Source of the DNA: Parahoeflea halophila
GTDB taxonomy: Bacteria; Pseudomonadota; Alphaproteobacteria; Rhizobiales; Rhizobiaceae
Assembly (NCBI RefSeq): GCF_900220985.1
Contig: NZ_OCPC01000001.1
Coordinates: forward strand, 1,094,836 to 1,158,835
Length of the DNA stretch: 64,000 bases
Direction of reading: 5' to 3'
In this document: positions 28,238 to 37,191 of the stretch, one piece after another
Layout of the letters: each line of letters opens with the position of its first letter
Position numbering within the stretch: position 1 is the stretch's first letter
Made by a program: the position numbers and the translations under genes
The notes under the pieces: model-generated
The model's input: the letters and a program-made list of their open reading frames with translations, nothing else
Told to the model about the DNA's origin: nothing
Databases searched by the model: none

Positions 28238-29074
28238 TCAGCCCTCAAGCCCGAGAAACGCTCGGCAAAGCGGATGATCTGCATCCGCCAAGCCGTCAAT
28301 GACATCGAAATGATGTTTGCCCGCTTCTTCGTGCATTTGAACGGGCATGGGAAAGCCGCGCCAGACCTCGTAGAGCGCCCGGTTCTGCCGCACGAACTCC
28401 GGTCGCTCGTCAGCGCCCACCCAGGCCATGACCGGAATGGAGGCCAGCGGCACCAGCAGCAGCGGGCTCTCCGCTTGCGCTTCGGCTGCACCGATTGCCA
28501 GAACATCGTTCATCCCGGTTCGCTGAAGGGGTCTGAGATCGTGGACGCCGGAAATCGAGGTCACGCCCGCGATGCGGTCGAGCACGTCACCGGCGAGCAG
28601 TGCCGCGCCGCTGATCATCCGCGTTACCAGCTGGCCACCGGCCGAGTGACCGGTCAGGCGAACCGGACCGTCCACCTCGCCTGCCGCCAGGCTGATTGCC
28701 GCGGCGATCTCGCGCGCAATGCCGGAGATCCGGTTGCCGGGACACAGCGTGTAGCTCGGCATCGCCACCGCAAAACCATGAGCCAGCGGACCTGCCGCCA
28801 GATGCGACCAGTAGGACTTGTCAAAGGCTTTCCAGTAACCGCCATGCACGAAGACCGCCAATCCCTTTGGCCTCCCCTCGGGCAGAAACAGATCGAGATG
28901 GTTGCTCGGCGCCGGCCCATAGCTCAGATCGAGCCGCGCCCTGCCCGCCTGGCCGAGCTGCGCGCGGAAAGTCTCGGCCTGGGCGGTCCAGCGGGGTGGA
29001 AACTCTGCGGCCCCGTCGATGTGGGCACCGTTCGCATAGGCATCGTCGTAGTCGGTAATCGGGTAGTCGGTCAC
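28238..29074 (-). CDS. Alpha/beta hydrolase, arylformamidase-like
   Basis: A 278-residue alpha/beta hydrolase with the oxyanion segment HGGYWKAF near residue 75 and the nucleophile elbow GHSAGG near 141, both typical of kynurenine formamidase-like esterases. The GTG at 29074 is chosen because AAGGAG sits about 7 bases upstream. The gene diverges from preT; the gap contains the tandem TTGAYC sites, so both may be controlled together. A role in pyrimidine breakdown, such as hydrolysing an amide intermediate, is only an inference from position. Confidence 0.8.
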   Translation of the reverse strand: MTDYPITDYDDAYANGAHIDGAAEFPPRWTAQAETFRAQLGQAGRARLDLSYGPAPSNHLDLFLPEGRPKGLAVFVHGGYWKAFDKSYWSHLAAGPLAHGFAVAMPSYTLCPGNRISGIAREIAAAISLAAGEVDGPVRLTGHSAGGQLVTRMISGAALLAGDVLDRIAGVTSISGVHDLRPLQRTGMNDVLAIGAAEAQAESPLLLVPLASIPVMAWVGADERPEFVRQNRALYEVWRGFPMPVQMHEEAGKHHFDVIDGLADADHPLCRAFLGLEG

Positions 29075-29127
29075 TGCATGCTCCTTGTTTGGAAGCAGTT
29101 TTAACCGGCTTTGCGGGAAGCGCAATG

Positions 29128-29185
29128 TTGACCGAAAAAGTCAATTTTTGATCATTTGATAAAAAATTTGACCTTTTGATAAAAC
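29128..29185 (+). promoter_or_regulatory. Three phased TTGAYC sites upstream of preT (putative RutR operator array)
   Basis: TTGACC at 29128, TTGATC at 29148 and TTGACC at 29168 are spaced by exactly 20 bases, about two helical turns. The last two extend into a shared 18-base motif (29148-29165 and 29168-29185, 15 of 18 identical). The same motif recurs inverted at 37218-37235 between rutR and the aminotransferase gene. E. coli RutR sites contain TTGACC half-sites, which makes the local RutR-type regulator the likely binder. Confidence 0.6.
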
Positions 29186-29281
29186 CGCTTCATTCTCATC
29201 AAATGGCGGCGAAATGGGGCGCTGAGGAGTAGCCCCGTACAAAAGACCGCAAAAGAGGTTCTCGCAACGAGAGGGGTCCTG

Positions 29282-30631
29282 ATGACTGTATCCGAGACAA
29301 ACGATGTGAAGGCGCACCGCCTTTCCGCCGATGACTACATCGAAAATTTTTCCGACATCCATCCGCCGCTGACGCACCACGAAGCGTTGGTCGAGGCTGA
29401 CCGTTGCTATTTCTGCTACGATGCGCCTTGCATGACAGCCTGTCCGACATCGATCGACATTCCGATGTTCATCCGCAAGATCCAGGCCGACAACCCGGTC
29501 GGTTCGGCCAAGACGATTTTCGAGCAGAACATCATGGGGGGCATGTGCGCCCGCGTCTGCCCCACCGAGACCCTGTGCGAAGAGGTCTGCGTGCGCGAGG
29601 TGGCCGAAGGCAAGCCGGTCAAGATCGGCCTGCTGCAACGCTATGCCACCGACACCTTCATGGAGCGCGAGCAGCCGCATCCGTTTACCCGCGCTGCCCC
29701 CACTGGCAAGAAGATCGCCGTCGTCGGCGCCGGCCCGGCCGGCCTGTCCTGCGCCCACCGCCTCGCCACTTACGGCCATGACATTACCGTCTTCGAGGCC
29801 CGCGAGAAGGCCGGCGGTCTCAACGAATATGGCATCGCGTCCTACAAGACGACCAATGATTTTGCCCAGGACGAGGTCGACTTCATCCTGCAGATCGGCG
29901 GCATCACCATCGAAAACGGCAAGGCGCTCGGCCGCGACATCACCCTCGACCAGCTCTCGGCTGAATTCGACGCGGTATTCCTCGGTGTCGGTCTTCCCGG
30001 CGTCAACGCACTGGGCCTTGAAGGTGAGAATGCAGACGGCGTTATCGATGCCGTCGATTTCATTGCGGTGCTGCGTCAGGCGGAAGATCTTTCCCAGCTG
30101 GAAGTCGGACGCCGGGTTGTCGTCATCGGCGGTGGCATGACCGCAATCGATGCGGCGATGCAGTCCAAGCTGCTTGGCGCCGAGGAAGTGACCATCACCT
30201 ACCGGCGCGGCCAGGAACACATGAATGCCTCGCTCTATGAGCAGGAACTGGCCCAGACCAATGGCATCACGATCCGTCACTGGATGATGCCGAAAGGCCT
30301 CGCGGTCTCAAACGGGGCCGTCAAGGCCGTCACCCTGGAAAAGACCGAACTCGATGCTTCCGGCAAGCTGGTCGGGACCGGCGAAATGGTCACCATCGAA
30401 GCCGACCAGGTGTTCAAGGCCATCGGCCAGACGCCCGATCCGGCACCACTCGCCGGCTGCGCGATCGAATTGGAGAAGGGCCGCATCCGCGTCGATGAGC
30501 ATCGCCGCACCTCGCACAGCAAGATCTGGGCCGGCGGCGACTGTGTCGCCGGTGGCGAGGACCTCACCGTGGCCTCCGTCGAAGACGGCAAGGTCGCTGC
30601 TGAAAGCATTCACAAAGCCCTGATGGCTTGA
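29282..30631 (+). CDS. preT: NAD-dependent dihydropyrimidine dehydrogenase subunit PreT
   Basis: The electron-input subunit (449 residues) of the reductase that converts uracil and thymine to dihydro forms. N-terminal Fe-S cysteines are at 42, 45, 50 and 54 and at 89, 93, 99 and 103. The FAD loop GAGPAG is at 149-154, and a second nucleotide-binding loop GGGMTAID lies near 284. It corresponds to the N-terminal part of mammalian dihydropyrimidine dehydrogenase. GAGGGG precedes the ATG. preA follows after 16 bases, so the two subunits are made together. The putative RutR sites are about 100 bases upstream. Confidence 0.94.
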   Translation: MTVSETNDVKAHRLSADDYIENFSDIHPPLTHHEALVEADRCYFCYDAPCMTACPTSIDIPMFIRKIQADNPVGSAKTIFEQNIMGGMCARVCPTETLCEEVCVREVAEGKPVKIGLLQRYATDTFMEREQPHPFTRAAPTGKKIAVVGAGPAGLSCAHRLATYGHDITVFEAREKAGGLNEYGIASYKTTNDFAQDEVDFILQIGGITIENGKALGRDITLDQLSAEFDAVFLGVGLPGVNALGLEGENADGVIDAVDFIAVLRQAEDLSQLEVGRRVVVIGGGMTAIDAAMQSKLLGAEEVTITYRRGQEHMNASLYEQELAQTNGITIRHWMMPKGLAVSNGAVKAVTLEKTELDASGKLVGTGEMVTIEADQVFKAIGQTPDPAPLAGCAIELEKGRIRVDEHRRTSHSKIWAGGDCVAGGEDLTVASVEDGKVAAESIHKALMA

Positions 30632-30647
30632 GGGAGGAAGAGATATC

Positions 30648-31958
30648 ATGGCTGACCTTTCCACCAATTTTCTCGGTATCAGATCACCCAACCCGTTCTG
30701 GCTCGCCTCGGCGCCGCCGACGGACAAGGCCTACAATGTCGAGCGCGCCTTCGAGGCCGGCTGGGGCGGCGTCGTCTGGAAAACCCTTGGCGAGGCCGGC
30801 CCTCCGGTCGTCAACGTCAACGGGCCACGCTACGGCGCCATCTGGGGTCCGGACCGCAGGCTTCTGGGTCTTAACAATATCGAACTGATCACCGACCGCG
30901 ATCTCGAAGTCAACTTGAGGGAAATCACCGAGGTCAAGAAGCGCTGGCCCGACCGCGCCCTGATTGCCTCGATCATGGTTCCCTGCGACGAGGAAAGCTG
31001 GAAAGCCATTCTGCCGCGCGTCGAGGACACCGGCGCCGATGGCATCGAGCTCAATTTCGGCTGCCCGCACGGCATGAGCGAGCGCGGCATGGGATCAGCT
31101 GTCGGTCAGGTGCCGGAATACATTCAGATGGTGGCGGAGTGGTGCAAGCACTACTCCAAACTGCCCGTCATCGTGAAGCTGACGCCCAACATCACCGACA
31201 TCCGCTACCCGGCGCGTGCCGCCAAGGCCGGTGGCGCCGATGCGGTTTCGCTGATCAACACCATCTCCTCGATCGTCTCAGTCGATCTCGACAATTTCGC
31301 GCCGGTGCCGACCATCGACGGCAAGGGCTCCCATGGCGGCTATTGCGGCCCGGCGGTCAAACCGATCGCGCTCAACATGGTTGCCGAGATCGCCCGCGAT
31401 CCGGAAACCCACGGGCTTCCGATCTCGGGCATCGGCGGTGTCCAGACCTGGCGCGACGCGGCTGAGTTCATCGCTCTTGGTTGCGGTACCGTGCAGGTCT
31501 GCACCGCGGCCATGACCTACGGTTTCAAGATCGTCGAGGAAATGGCCGAAGGCCTGTCCGACTGGATGGACGAGAAGGGCTACGCCACCATCGCCGACTT
31601 CCAGGGCCGCGCAGTGCCCAACGTCACCGACTGGCAGTACCTCAACCTCAACTACGTCACCAAGGCCCGGATCGATCAGGACCTCTGCATCAAGTGCGGC
31701 CGTTGCCACATTGCCTGCGAGGACACCTCGCACCAGGCCATCACCTCCATGGTCGACGGCCAGCGCCATTTCGAGGTGATGGACGACGAGTGCGTCGGCT
31801 GCAACCTCTGCGTCAATGTCTGCCCCGTTGATGACTGCATCACCATGGTGGAGATGACCGAAGGCACCGATCCGCGCACTGGCAAGCCTATCGATCATGA
31901 TTACGCCAACTGGACCTCGCACCCCAACAACCCGATGTCGAAACAGGCTGCCGAGTAA
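30648..31958 (+). CDS. preA: NAD-dependent dihydropyrimidine dehydrogenase subunit PreA
   Basis: The catalytic FMN subunit (436 residues) that binds and reduces the pyrimidine. It has a dihydroorotate-dehydrogenase-like barrel (about 1-315) with the ELNFGCPHGM segment, then a C-terminal ferredoxin-like part with two 4Fe-4S motifs: cysteines 347, 350, 353, 357 and 382, 385, 388, 392. Together with PreT it performs the first step of the reductive pathway. A strong terminator follows, so preTA forms a two-gene operon separate from the rest of the pathway. Confidence 0.95.
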   Translation: MADLSTNFLGIRSPNPFWLASAPPTDKAYNVERAFEAGWGGVVWKTLGEAGPPVVNVNGPRYGAIWGPDRRLLGLNNIELITDRDLEVNLREITEVKKRWPDRALIASIMVPCDEESWKAILPRVEDTGADGIELNFGCPHGMSERGMGSAVGQVPEYIQMVAEWCKHYSKLPVIVKLTPNITDIRYPARAAKAGGADAVSLINTISSIVSVDLDNFAPVPTIDGKGSHGGYCGPAVKPIALNMVAEIARDPETHGLPISGIGGVQTWRDAAEFIALGCGTVQVCTAAMTYGFKIVEEMAEGLSDWMDEKGYATIADFQGRAVPNVTDWQYLNLNYVTKARIDQDLCIKCGRCHIACEDTSHQAITSMVDGQRHFEVMDDECVGCNLCVNVCPVDDCITMVEMTEGTDPRTGKPIDHDYANWTSHPNNPMSKQAAE

Positions 31959-31990
31959 CTCGCGTCCCCCTGCAAGACATCTGCGCAACA

Positions 31991-32021
31991 AACCGGCCGT
32001 TTTCCGACGGCCGGTTTTTTT
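31991..32021 (+). terminator. Rho-independent terminator after preTA
   Basis: A perfect 10-bp stem (31991-32000 with 32007-32016), a 6-base loop and seven T. It lies 32 bases past the preA stop and ends the preT-preA transcript. Confidence 0.92.
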
Positions 32022-32163
32022 GTGCGACGACGATGGTCGCGGACACGGCGTCCGACACCGTCATCCTGTCCGCAGGTCGGTCACCTCTCTGCCTTGTTGC
32101 TTGTCTCCCCTGCGTCGAGTTGCTATCAGGCTTCGGGGTCTGTTCATTGTCCGGGGGATGATC

Positions 32164-32763
32164 ATGAAGCTGTATTCCGTACTGGTTCTTCTTGCCTGTC
32201 TTGTGCTTGCTTCTTGCCAGACCATGTCGAAAGAAGAATGCGCCGTCGCCGACTGGCGCGTCATTGGCGAACAGGACGGCGCGGCCGGCTATGAGCCGCA
32301 AAGCCGCTTCGCCCGCCACGCCAAGGCCTGCGCCAAGGCAGGTGTCTCCGCCAACCAGACTCTCTGGTACCAGGGCTACCAGCAGGGCATTCCGCGCTTT
32401 TGCACCCCGCTCAACGGCCTCAGCGTCGGAAGTCAGGGCAAGTCCTACGCCAATGTCTGCCCGGCCAACCTGGAGCCGCGCTTCCGGGAAGGTTACGATC
32501 TCGGTCGCACCCATTACAGCAAGAAAAGCCAGATCAATTCGCTTGAATCACGGATTCGCAGCCTGGAGCAGTCGATCCGCGAGGATGAAAAACTGCTCAG
32601 CGACGGCACCGACGACCGCCGCACTGTGGAGCGCCGGATCGATAACAACCGCCGTGACATCCGCGAGATCGAGCGTGAGATCGGCCGTCAGCAATCCGAT
32701 TTGCGGCTTATCGAGGACGAGATGCAGGATTTCCGCTACAGTGTATCGCCGCTGTCGCAGTGA
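32164..32763 (+). CDS. DUF2799-type lipoprotein
   Basis: A 199-residue probable outer-membrane or periplasmic lipoprotein. The signal peptide ends in the lipobox LASC (Cys18), and the mature part contains repeated YxxGxxxG-like segments (EQDGAAGYEP, GYQQGIPRF, FREGYDLGRTHY) typical of DUF2799, followed by a coiled coil over about 125-185. ATG 32164 is preferred over the ATG two codons earlier because GGGGG lies 6 bases upstream of it. Function unknown; it stands alone after the preTA terminator. Confidence 0.8.
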   Translation: MKLYSVLVLLACLVLASCQTMSKEECAVADWRVIGEQDGAAGYEPQSRFARHAKACAKAGVSANQTLWYQGYQQGIPRFCTPLNGLSVGSQGKSYANVCPANLEPRFREGYDLGRTHYSKKSQINSLESRIRSLEQSIREDEKLLSDGTDDRRTVERRIDNNRRDIREIEREIGRQQSDLRLIEDEMQDFRYSVSPLSQ

Positions 32764-32924
32764 GGGGCGTTACAGAGGCAAAACCGGTTTTGCCGGAGAT
32801 CGTTCATTCACCGGCACCCCCATCGGCTGGAACCGGCGCACGATAACCGGCCTGACAAACCGCATCCGCCGACACTCCACAGGGCTTCGCATCAGCTAGA
32901 AAGCGCCTCCCTCTCCCGCACCGC

Positions 32925-33668
32925 CTAACCCGGCGCGCTGCCCCGCATGGCGAGCGGATTTTGTCCGTAGTGCTGGCGAAACGCACGTGCGAACCCTTCC
33001 GCCGACTGATAGCCATAGCGGCGCGCCACCGCGTCGACGCGGTCCCCGTTCTGAAGGTCCTGCCGCGCCACCAGCAGCCGCCACCGCCGCAGATATGCAG
33101 CCGGGGTCTCACCGACGACGCCGGCGAAGGTTTCGGCAAACCGGCTGAGCGAGAGCCCCGCGACCTCCGCCAGGTCATCATTTCGCCAGTTGCGGCCCGG
33201 ATTGCCGTGAATGGCGACGATGGCCCGGCTCAGCCTTGCATCGGAAAGCCCCGCCAAAAGCCCGGGCTCGGTGGATCCTGCCTCGATTCGAGCCCGCAGC
33301 AACCGCACCACCATGACCTCGCCGAGCCGGTTGATGACCGATCCCGATCCACAGCGCGCCGCGGCCAGTTCCGAATGCATCAGGGCAACGAGGCTTGCGG
33401 CCTCCGGGTCAGACGCCAGATCGTAACGGAACGTCTCCGGCAGGCCCGCAAGCAGCGGGTTGGACGCCCCGCCCCAGTCGACGTCTGCCGCAAACACCAC
33501 GCTCTCGGCCGCAAGCTCTGCCCCGACCCCGGCCCGCCCGAACCAGATCTCGCCCAACCTGCCGCCATGGCCTGTTGTCACCACCATCGTGGCGGTCTCC
33601 AAGGGCGCCGGTCTCACCTGCAAGGTGAATCGCTCCATCAATGCTGTGAGCCTGTCGATACGCGCCAT
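32925..33668 (-). CDS. AraC-family transcriptional regulator (cupin_6 N-terminus)
   Basis: A 247-residue regulator. The N-terminal ~130 residues look like an AraC-type cupin that binds an effector. The C-terminal double helix-turn-helix (about 150-240) includes WRNDDLAEVAGLSLSRFAE and the RYGYQSAEGFARAFRQHYG signature. ATG 33668 gives usual family length. It diverges from the peroxiredoxin-like gene with 85 bases between starts, so it probably controls that gene and itself. Confidence 0.88.
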   Translation of the reverse strand: MARIDRLTALMERFTLQVRPAPLETATMVVTTGHGGRLGEIWFGRAGVGAELAAESVVFAADVDWGGASNPLLAGLPETFRYDLASDPEAASLVALMHSELAAARCGSGSVINRLGEVMVVRLLRARIEAGSTEPGLLAGLSDARLSRAIVAIHGNPGRNWRNDDLAEVAGLSLSRFAETFAGVVGETPAAYLRRWRLLVARQDLQNGDRVDAVARRYGYQSAEGFARAFRQHYGQNPLAMRGSAPG

Positions 33669-33753
33669 ATCGGATTTTCCGTCAGTTAATTGGGATTTTC
33701 CAGACAATAATTCCTGTAGTGTGCCCGAACAACCCCAAACGAAAGGTCTCCCG

Positions 33754-34290
33754 ATGCTCCTGCCCCGCCAGAAAACCCCGGATCTCAAACTCCCGACCCT
33801 TGATCACGGGACGTTTGATTTCACAACAGAAGCGTCAGAGCGCGGAACCATCATCTGCTTCTATCGCGGACTGCATTGCCCGATCTGCGCCAACTATCTC
33901 ACCGAATTCCAGAAGCGTGTCGCTGATTTTGCCGAACGCGGCGTCGCCACCATCGCCATCAGTTCCGACGGCGAGGAGCGCACCCGCCAGATGGCCGAGA
34001 AGATCGGCGCCGACACATTGCGCTTCGGCTACGACCTCTCTCTGGCCAAGGCGCGTGAATGGGGGCTTTACATCTCCACCTCGCGCGGCACCACCTCGAT
34101 CGGCATCGAGGAGCCGGCATTGTTCTCGGAACCCGGCCTGTTCATGGTCACGCCGGAACAGACCCTGTATTACGGTTCGGTGCAGACCATGCCCTTCGTA
34201 CGCCCGCATTTTTCCGAACTGGTCGGCGCACTCGACTTCGCCATCAAGAACAACTACCCGGCACGCGGCGAATACACCGGCGCGGTCTGA
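33754..34290 (+). CDS. Peroxiredoxin-like AhpC/TSA-family protein
   Basis: A 178-residue thioredoxin-fold protein with the redox motif CPIC in YRGLHCPICANYLTEFQ near residue 45. This is a two-cysteine form found in peroxiredoxin-like proteins of unknown substrate. It could reduce peroxides or other reactive species in the cytoplasm; no signal peptide is present. It is divergent from an AraC-family gene that is its likely regulator. Confidence 0.82.
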   Translation: MLLPRQKTPDLKLPTLDHGTFDFTTEASERGTIICFYRGLHCPICANYLTEFQKRVADFAERGVATIAISSDGEERTRQMAEKIGADTLRFGYDLSLAKAREWGLYISTSRGTTSIGIEEPALFSEPGLFMVTPEQTLYYGSVQTMPFVRPHFSELVGALDFAIKNNYPARGEYTGAV

Positions 34291-34315
34291 TAACCGGGCT
34301 TTCTCTCCGGGCGCG

Positions 34316-35032
34316 CTAGATCGAGCGCTGATTTACACGCTGGGAAAGCGCTTCGGCGCTTTCCACCCGCTCCGAGTAGCGATCAACGAGATACTCCGCC
34401 CGGCCCCGCGTCAGCAGCGTGAACTTCATCAGCTCTTCCATCACATCGACCATGCGGTTGTAGAATGGTGACGGCTTCATGCGGCCGTCCTTGTCGAACT
34501 CGGCAAAGGCCTTGGGCACCGAGGACTGGTTGGGAATGGTGATCATCCGCATCCAGCGACCGAGAACCCTCATCTGGTTGAGCGTGTTGAAGCTCTGCGA
34601 TCCTCCACTGACCTGCATCAACGCCAGCGTCCGGCCTTGCGTCGGCCGCACCCCGCCGATCGGCGCCAGCGGCAGCCAGTCGATCTGGGTCTTCATCACC
34701 CCGGTCATGGCACCGTGCCGCTCCGGCGAGCACCAGACCTGGGCTTCCGACCAGAGCGAGAGCTCGCGCAACTCCGCCACCTTCGGATGATTTTCGGCAT
34801 CGTCGGAGACCAGCGGCAGCCCTGCCGGATCGAACACCCGCACATCAGCCCCGAGCGCTTCGAGAACCCGTCCCGCTTCCTGTGTGAGGAACCGGGAGTA
34901 GGACCGCGCCCGCAAGGATCCGTAAAGCATCAGCACCCGCGGCGGATGATCCGGCTCGCCGGGCGAGGCCAGTCTTTCGACGTCGGGACGCAGGAAGCTT
35001 TCCGGCTCGATATTGGGCATGTCCTTGCTCAT
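34316..35032 (-). CDS. arsH: Arsenical resistance flavoprotein ArsH
   Basis: A 238-residue NADPH-dependent FMN reductase of the ArsH type. ArsH can oxidise trivalent organoarsenicals and reduce quinones or azo dyes. The FMN loop [10 protein letters not shown] is near residue 40, and the conserved [20 protein letters not shown] follows near 102. ATG 35032 overlaps the arsC stop by 4 bases, so translation is coupled. No arsenite efflux gene is present beside it. Confidence 0.93.
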   Translation of the reverse strand: MSKDMPNIEPESFLRPDVERLASPGEPDHPPRVLMLYGSLRARSYSRFLTQEAGRVLEALGADVRVFDPAGLPLVSDDAENHPKVAELRELSLWSEAQVWCSPERHGAMTGVMKTQIDWLPLAPIGGVRPTQGRTLALMQVSGGSQSFNTLNQMRVLGRWMRMITIPNQSSVPKAFAEFDKDGRMKPSPFYNRMVDVMEELMKFTLLTRGRAEYLVDRYSERVESAEALSQRVNQRSI

Positions 35033-35433
35033 GGTGCAACCACAACCTCGCCGTCTTCCTTGGTGTAGCGCGTGCCGGAAGCAACATCGAGAAGCGCGAA
35101 CACGGCTTCCGACGGCCGGCACAGGGCCACACCCCTGGGCGTGCAGACGATCGGCCGGTTGACCAGCACCGGATGTTCGAGCATCGCATCCAGAATGGCT
35201 TCGTCGCTGACCGACGGATCGGTGAGGCCCAGCTCTTCGGCCGGCGATTTCGACACCCGCAGCGCCGTGCGTGGTGTCAGGTCCGCAGCCGCAAACAGCG
35301 CTTGCAGCTGCGGACGGGTCCAGCCGGTCTGCAGATACTCGACAATCACCGGCTCCTCTGCAAATGCCCGGATGATTTCGAGCACATTCCGCGAGGTCCC
35401 GCATCCCGGATTGTGATGAATGACGATGCTCAT
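35029..35433 (-). CDS. arsC: Arsenate reductase ArsC (glutaredoxin-dependent type)
   Basis: A 134-residue arsenate reductase of the E. coli R773 type that uses glutathione and glutaredoxin to make arsenite. The catalytic [10 protein letters not shown] segment with Cys11 is at residues 7-16. AAGGAG lies about 6 bases upstream. It is the first gene of arsC-arsH, preceded by an ArsR-like inverted repeat at 35500. Arsenite made here would need an efflux pump encoded elsewhere. Confidence 0.93.
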   Translation of the reverse strand: MSIVIHHNPGCGTSRNVLEIIRAFAEEPVIVEYLQTGWTRPQLQALFAAADLTPRTALRVSKSPAEELGLTDPSVSDEAILDAMLEHPVLVNRPIVCTPRGVALCRPSEAVFALLDVASGTRYTKEDGEVVVAP

Positions 35434-35499
35434 GGTCGACTCCTTCGCCCTGATCTTTTGCCTCGCTTAGCGCATGCTTGAACCCATTGCCAGCATTAT

Positions 35500-35515
35500 A
35501 TCAAGATTTCTTGAT
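35500..35515. promoter_or_regulatory. ArsR-type inverted repeat upstream of arsC
   Basis: The arms ATCAAGA and TCTTGAT are separated by two bases, 67 bases upstream of arsC, in an AT-rich part of the gap. The form ATCAA-N6-TTGAT resembles operators of ArsR/SmtB-family repressors. No arsR is encoded in the ars unit itself, so the repressor would act from elsewhere. Confidence 0.55.
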
Positions 35516-35670
35516 TTATAATCCGCGAGAGGTGCTCGCTTGGCTTCTTTCTGATCTTCTCACCTGAATCGGATTACACCGAGTTGAGAGACGGTTGGCG
35601 TCCACCGCTTGGCCATTGCAGCATCCTGCGCTATCGGTGGCTGAAAACTTACGACACGAAGGATTACCCA

Positions 35671-36429
35671 ATGAGCATCGATCTCACCGGCAAGACAGCA
35701 TTGATCACCGGCGCCAGCCGCGGCATTGGCGAAGCCGCGGCCCGAATCCTGGCAGGATACGGCGCCAATGTCGTGCTGGCGGCGCGCTCGACGTCAGACT
35801 GTGAGCGGATCGCCACTGAGATCGGCGGCAAGGCGCTGGCCGTCGCCTGCGACGTTGCCCGCTACAGCGATGTCGAAGCGGCCATCGGCAAGGCTGTCTC
35901 CCATTTTGGCAGTCTCGACATTCTCGTCAACAATGCCGGTCTGATAGATCCCATTGCCCGCATCGAGGAGTCCGACCCCGAAGCCTGGGGCCAGGTGGTC
36001 GATGTCAATCTGAAGGGGGTCTATCACGGTCTGCGTGCGGCAATCCCCGTCATGAAAAAGCAGGGCAGCGGCGTCATCATCAACATCTCGTCAGGTGCGG
36101 CGACCGGTGCGCTGGAAGGGTGGAGCCATTATTGCGCCACCAAGGCCGCAGTTCTCTCGCTCACCCGCAATGCGCACAAGGAGAACGCTGACGACAATGT
36201 CCGTATCGTCGGCCTGTCTCCCGGAACCGTGGCCACCGACATGCAGCGCAAGATCAAGGATTCCGGCGTCAATCCGGTCAGCCAGCTCAACTGGTCGCAG
36301 CACATCTCCCCCGAATGGGTCGGCGAGGCGATCGCCTGGCTGGCGACCGATGCCGGCCGTGCGCATGACGGCGATGACTTCTCGCTGAAAACCGAGGAAG
36401 GCCGCCGCGCGGTCGGCCTGATCAGCTGA
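35671..36429 (+). CDS. SDR-family oxidoreductase (FabG-like)
   Basis: A 252-residue short-chain dehydrogenase. TGASRGIG at 12-19, the NNAG motif near 88 and the catalytic YCATK near 154 are all present. ATG 35671 has GAAGGA about 8 bases upstream; the in-frame start at 35584 has none. It stands alone between arsC and rutR. It might reduce a semialdehyde in the neighbouring pathway, but its substrate is unknown. Confidence 0.85.
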   Translation: MSIDLTGKTALITGASRGIGEAAARILAGYGANVVLAARSTSDCERIATEIGGKALAVACDVARYSDVEAAIGKAVSHFGSLDILVNNAGLIDPIARIEESDPEAWGQVVDVNLKGVYHGLRAAIPVMKKQGSGVIINISSGAATGALEGWSHYCATKAAVLSLTRNAHKENADDNVRIVGLSPGTVATDMQRKIKDSGVNPVSQLNWSQHISPEWVGEAIAWLATDAGRAHDGDDFSLKTEEGRRAVGLIS

Positions 36430-36441
36430 CAATCCGCAAGC

Positions 36442-37113
36442 TCAAGGGACCCGTACGCGCGGCGTTTCCGCTTTTTCTGCCTGGGGTCGCAGCCCGTCGA
36501 GAAACAGCGTTTCGAGATAGCGCGCGGCGTCCTCGAACCGGCCCTCCGAGCCGCGGTCCGGCCCCAGGATGACCTGCACCTGGGTGTCGAAATCAGCATA
36601 ATGCTGGGTGGTCGACCAGATCGAGAAGATCAGATGGCGGGCATCAACCGGGTTGATCTGCCCGTCTTTCATCCAGCCATGCAGGACTTCGACCTTCTCG
36701 TCGACCAAGGGCTTGAGCTCGCTCTCGAGAAGGCGCTTGATGCGCGGTGCGCCCTGCAGGATCTCGTTGGCGAAAAGCCTGCTCTCGCGCGGAAAATCAC
36801 GCGCCATTTCAAGCTTGCGGCGAATGTAGGACTGCAGTTCCGGCAACGGGTCACCGGTTGCATCAAGCTCCCGCAAAGGCTCGAGCCATGTCTTGAGCAA
36901 ACGCGCGATCAGCGCTTCGTACATGTCCTGCTTGCGGCGGAAATAATACAGCAGGTTGGGCTTTGACATGCCGGCATGCTCGGCGATCCGGTCGATGGTG
37001 GCGCCGCGAAAGCCATGCGCCGAAAACTCCTCAAGCGCCGCATCGAGAATCCGTTCTTCATTCTCCATCTGGATGCGGGTCTTGCGCTGGGTTTCCGTGG
37101 CTCTAGCCTTCAA
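36442..37113 (-). CDS. rutR: TetR-family regulator RutR-like (pyrimidine degradation)
   Basis: A 223-residue TetR protein close in pattern to E. coli RutR: the helix-turn-helix over about 20-65 (FRGATIDRIAEHAGMSKPNLLYYF), and ARDFPRESRLFANEILQGAP and FSIWSTTQHYADFDTQV in the ligand domain, where RutR binds uracil or thymine. The start is probably the TTG at 37113 with GGAG 8 bases upstream; an ATG at 37068 would cut 15 residues and has no ribosome site. It is divergent from the aminotransferase operon, with shared TTGACC motifs in the gap. It likely releases its sites when pyrimidines are present. Confidence 0.9.
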   Translation of the reverse strand: MKARATETQRKTRIQMENEERILDAALEEFSAHGFRGATIDRIAEHAGMSKPNLLYYFRRKQDMYEALIARLLKTWLEPLRELDATGDPLPELQSYIRRKLEMARDFPRESRLFANEILQGAPRIKRLLESELKPLVDEKVEVLHGWMKDGQINPVDARHLIFSIWSTTQHYADFDTQVQVILGPDRGSEGRFEDAARYLETLFLDGLRPQAEKAETPRVRVP

Positions 37114-37191
37114 GTTGTGCGCTCCATGTCATCCCCTGGTCCGGCCATAGTTTGTCCCGACAGAGCTGTTACGGATATGGCCGAATTTGCC

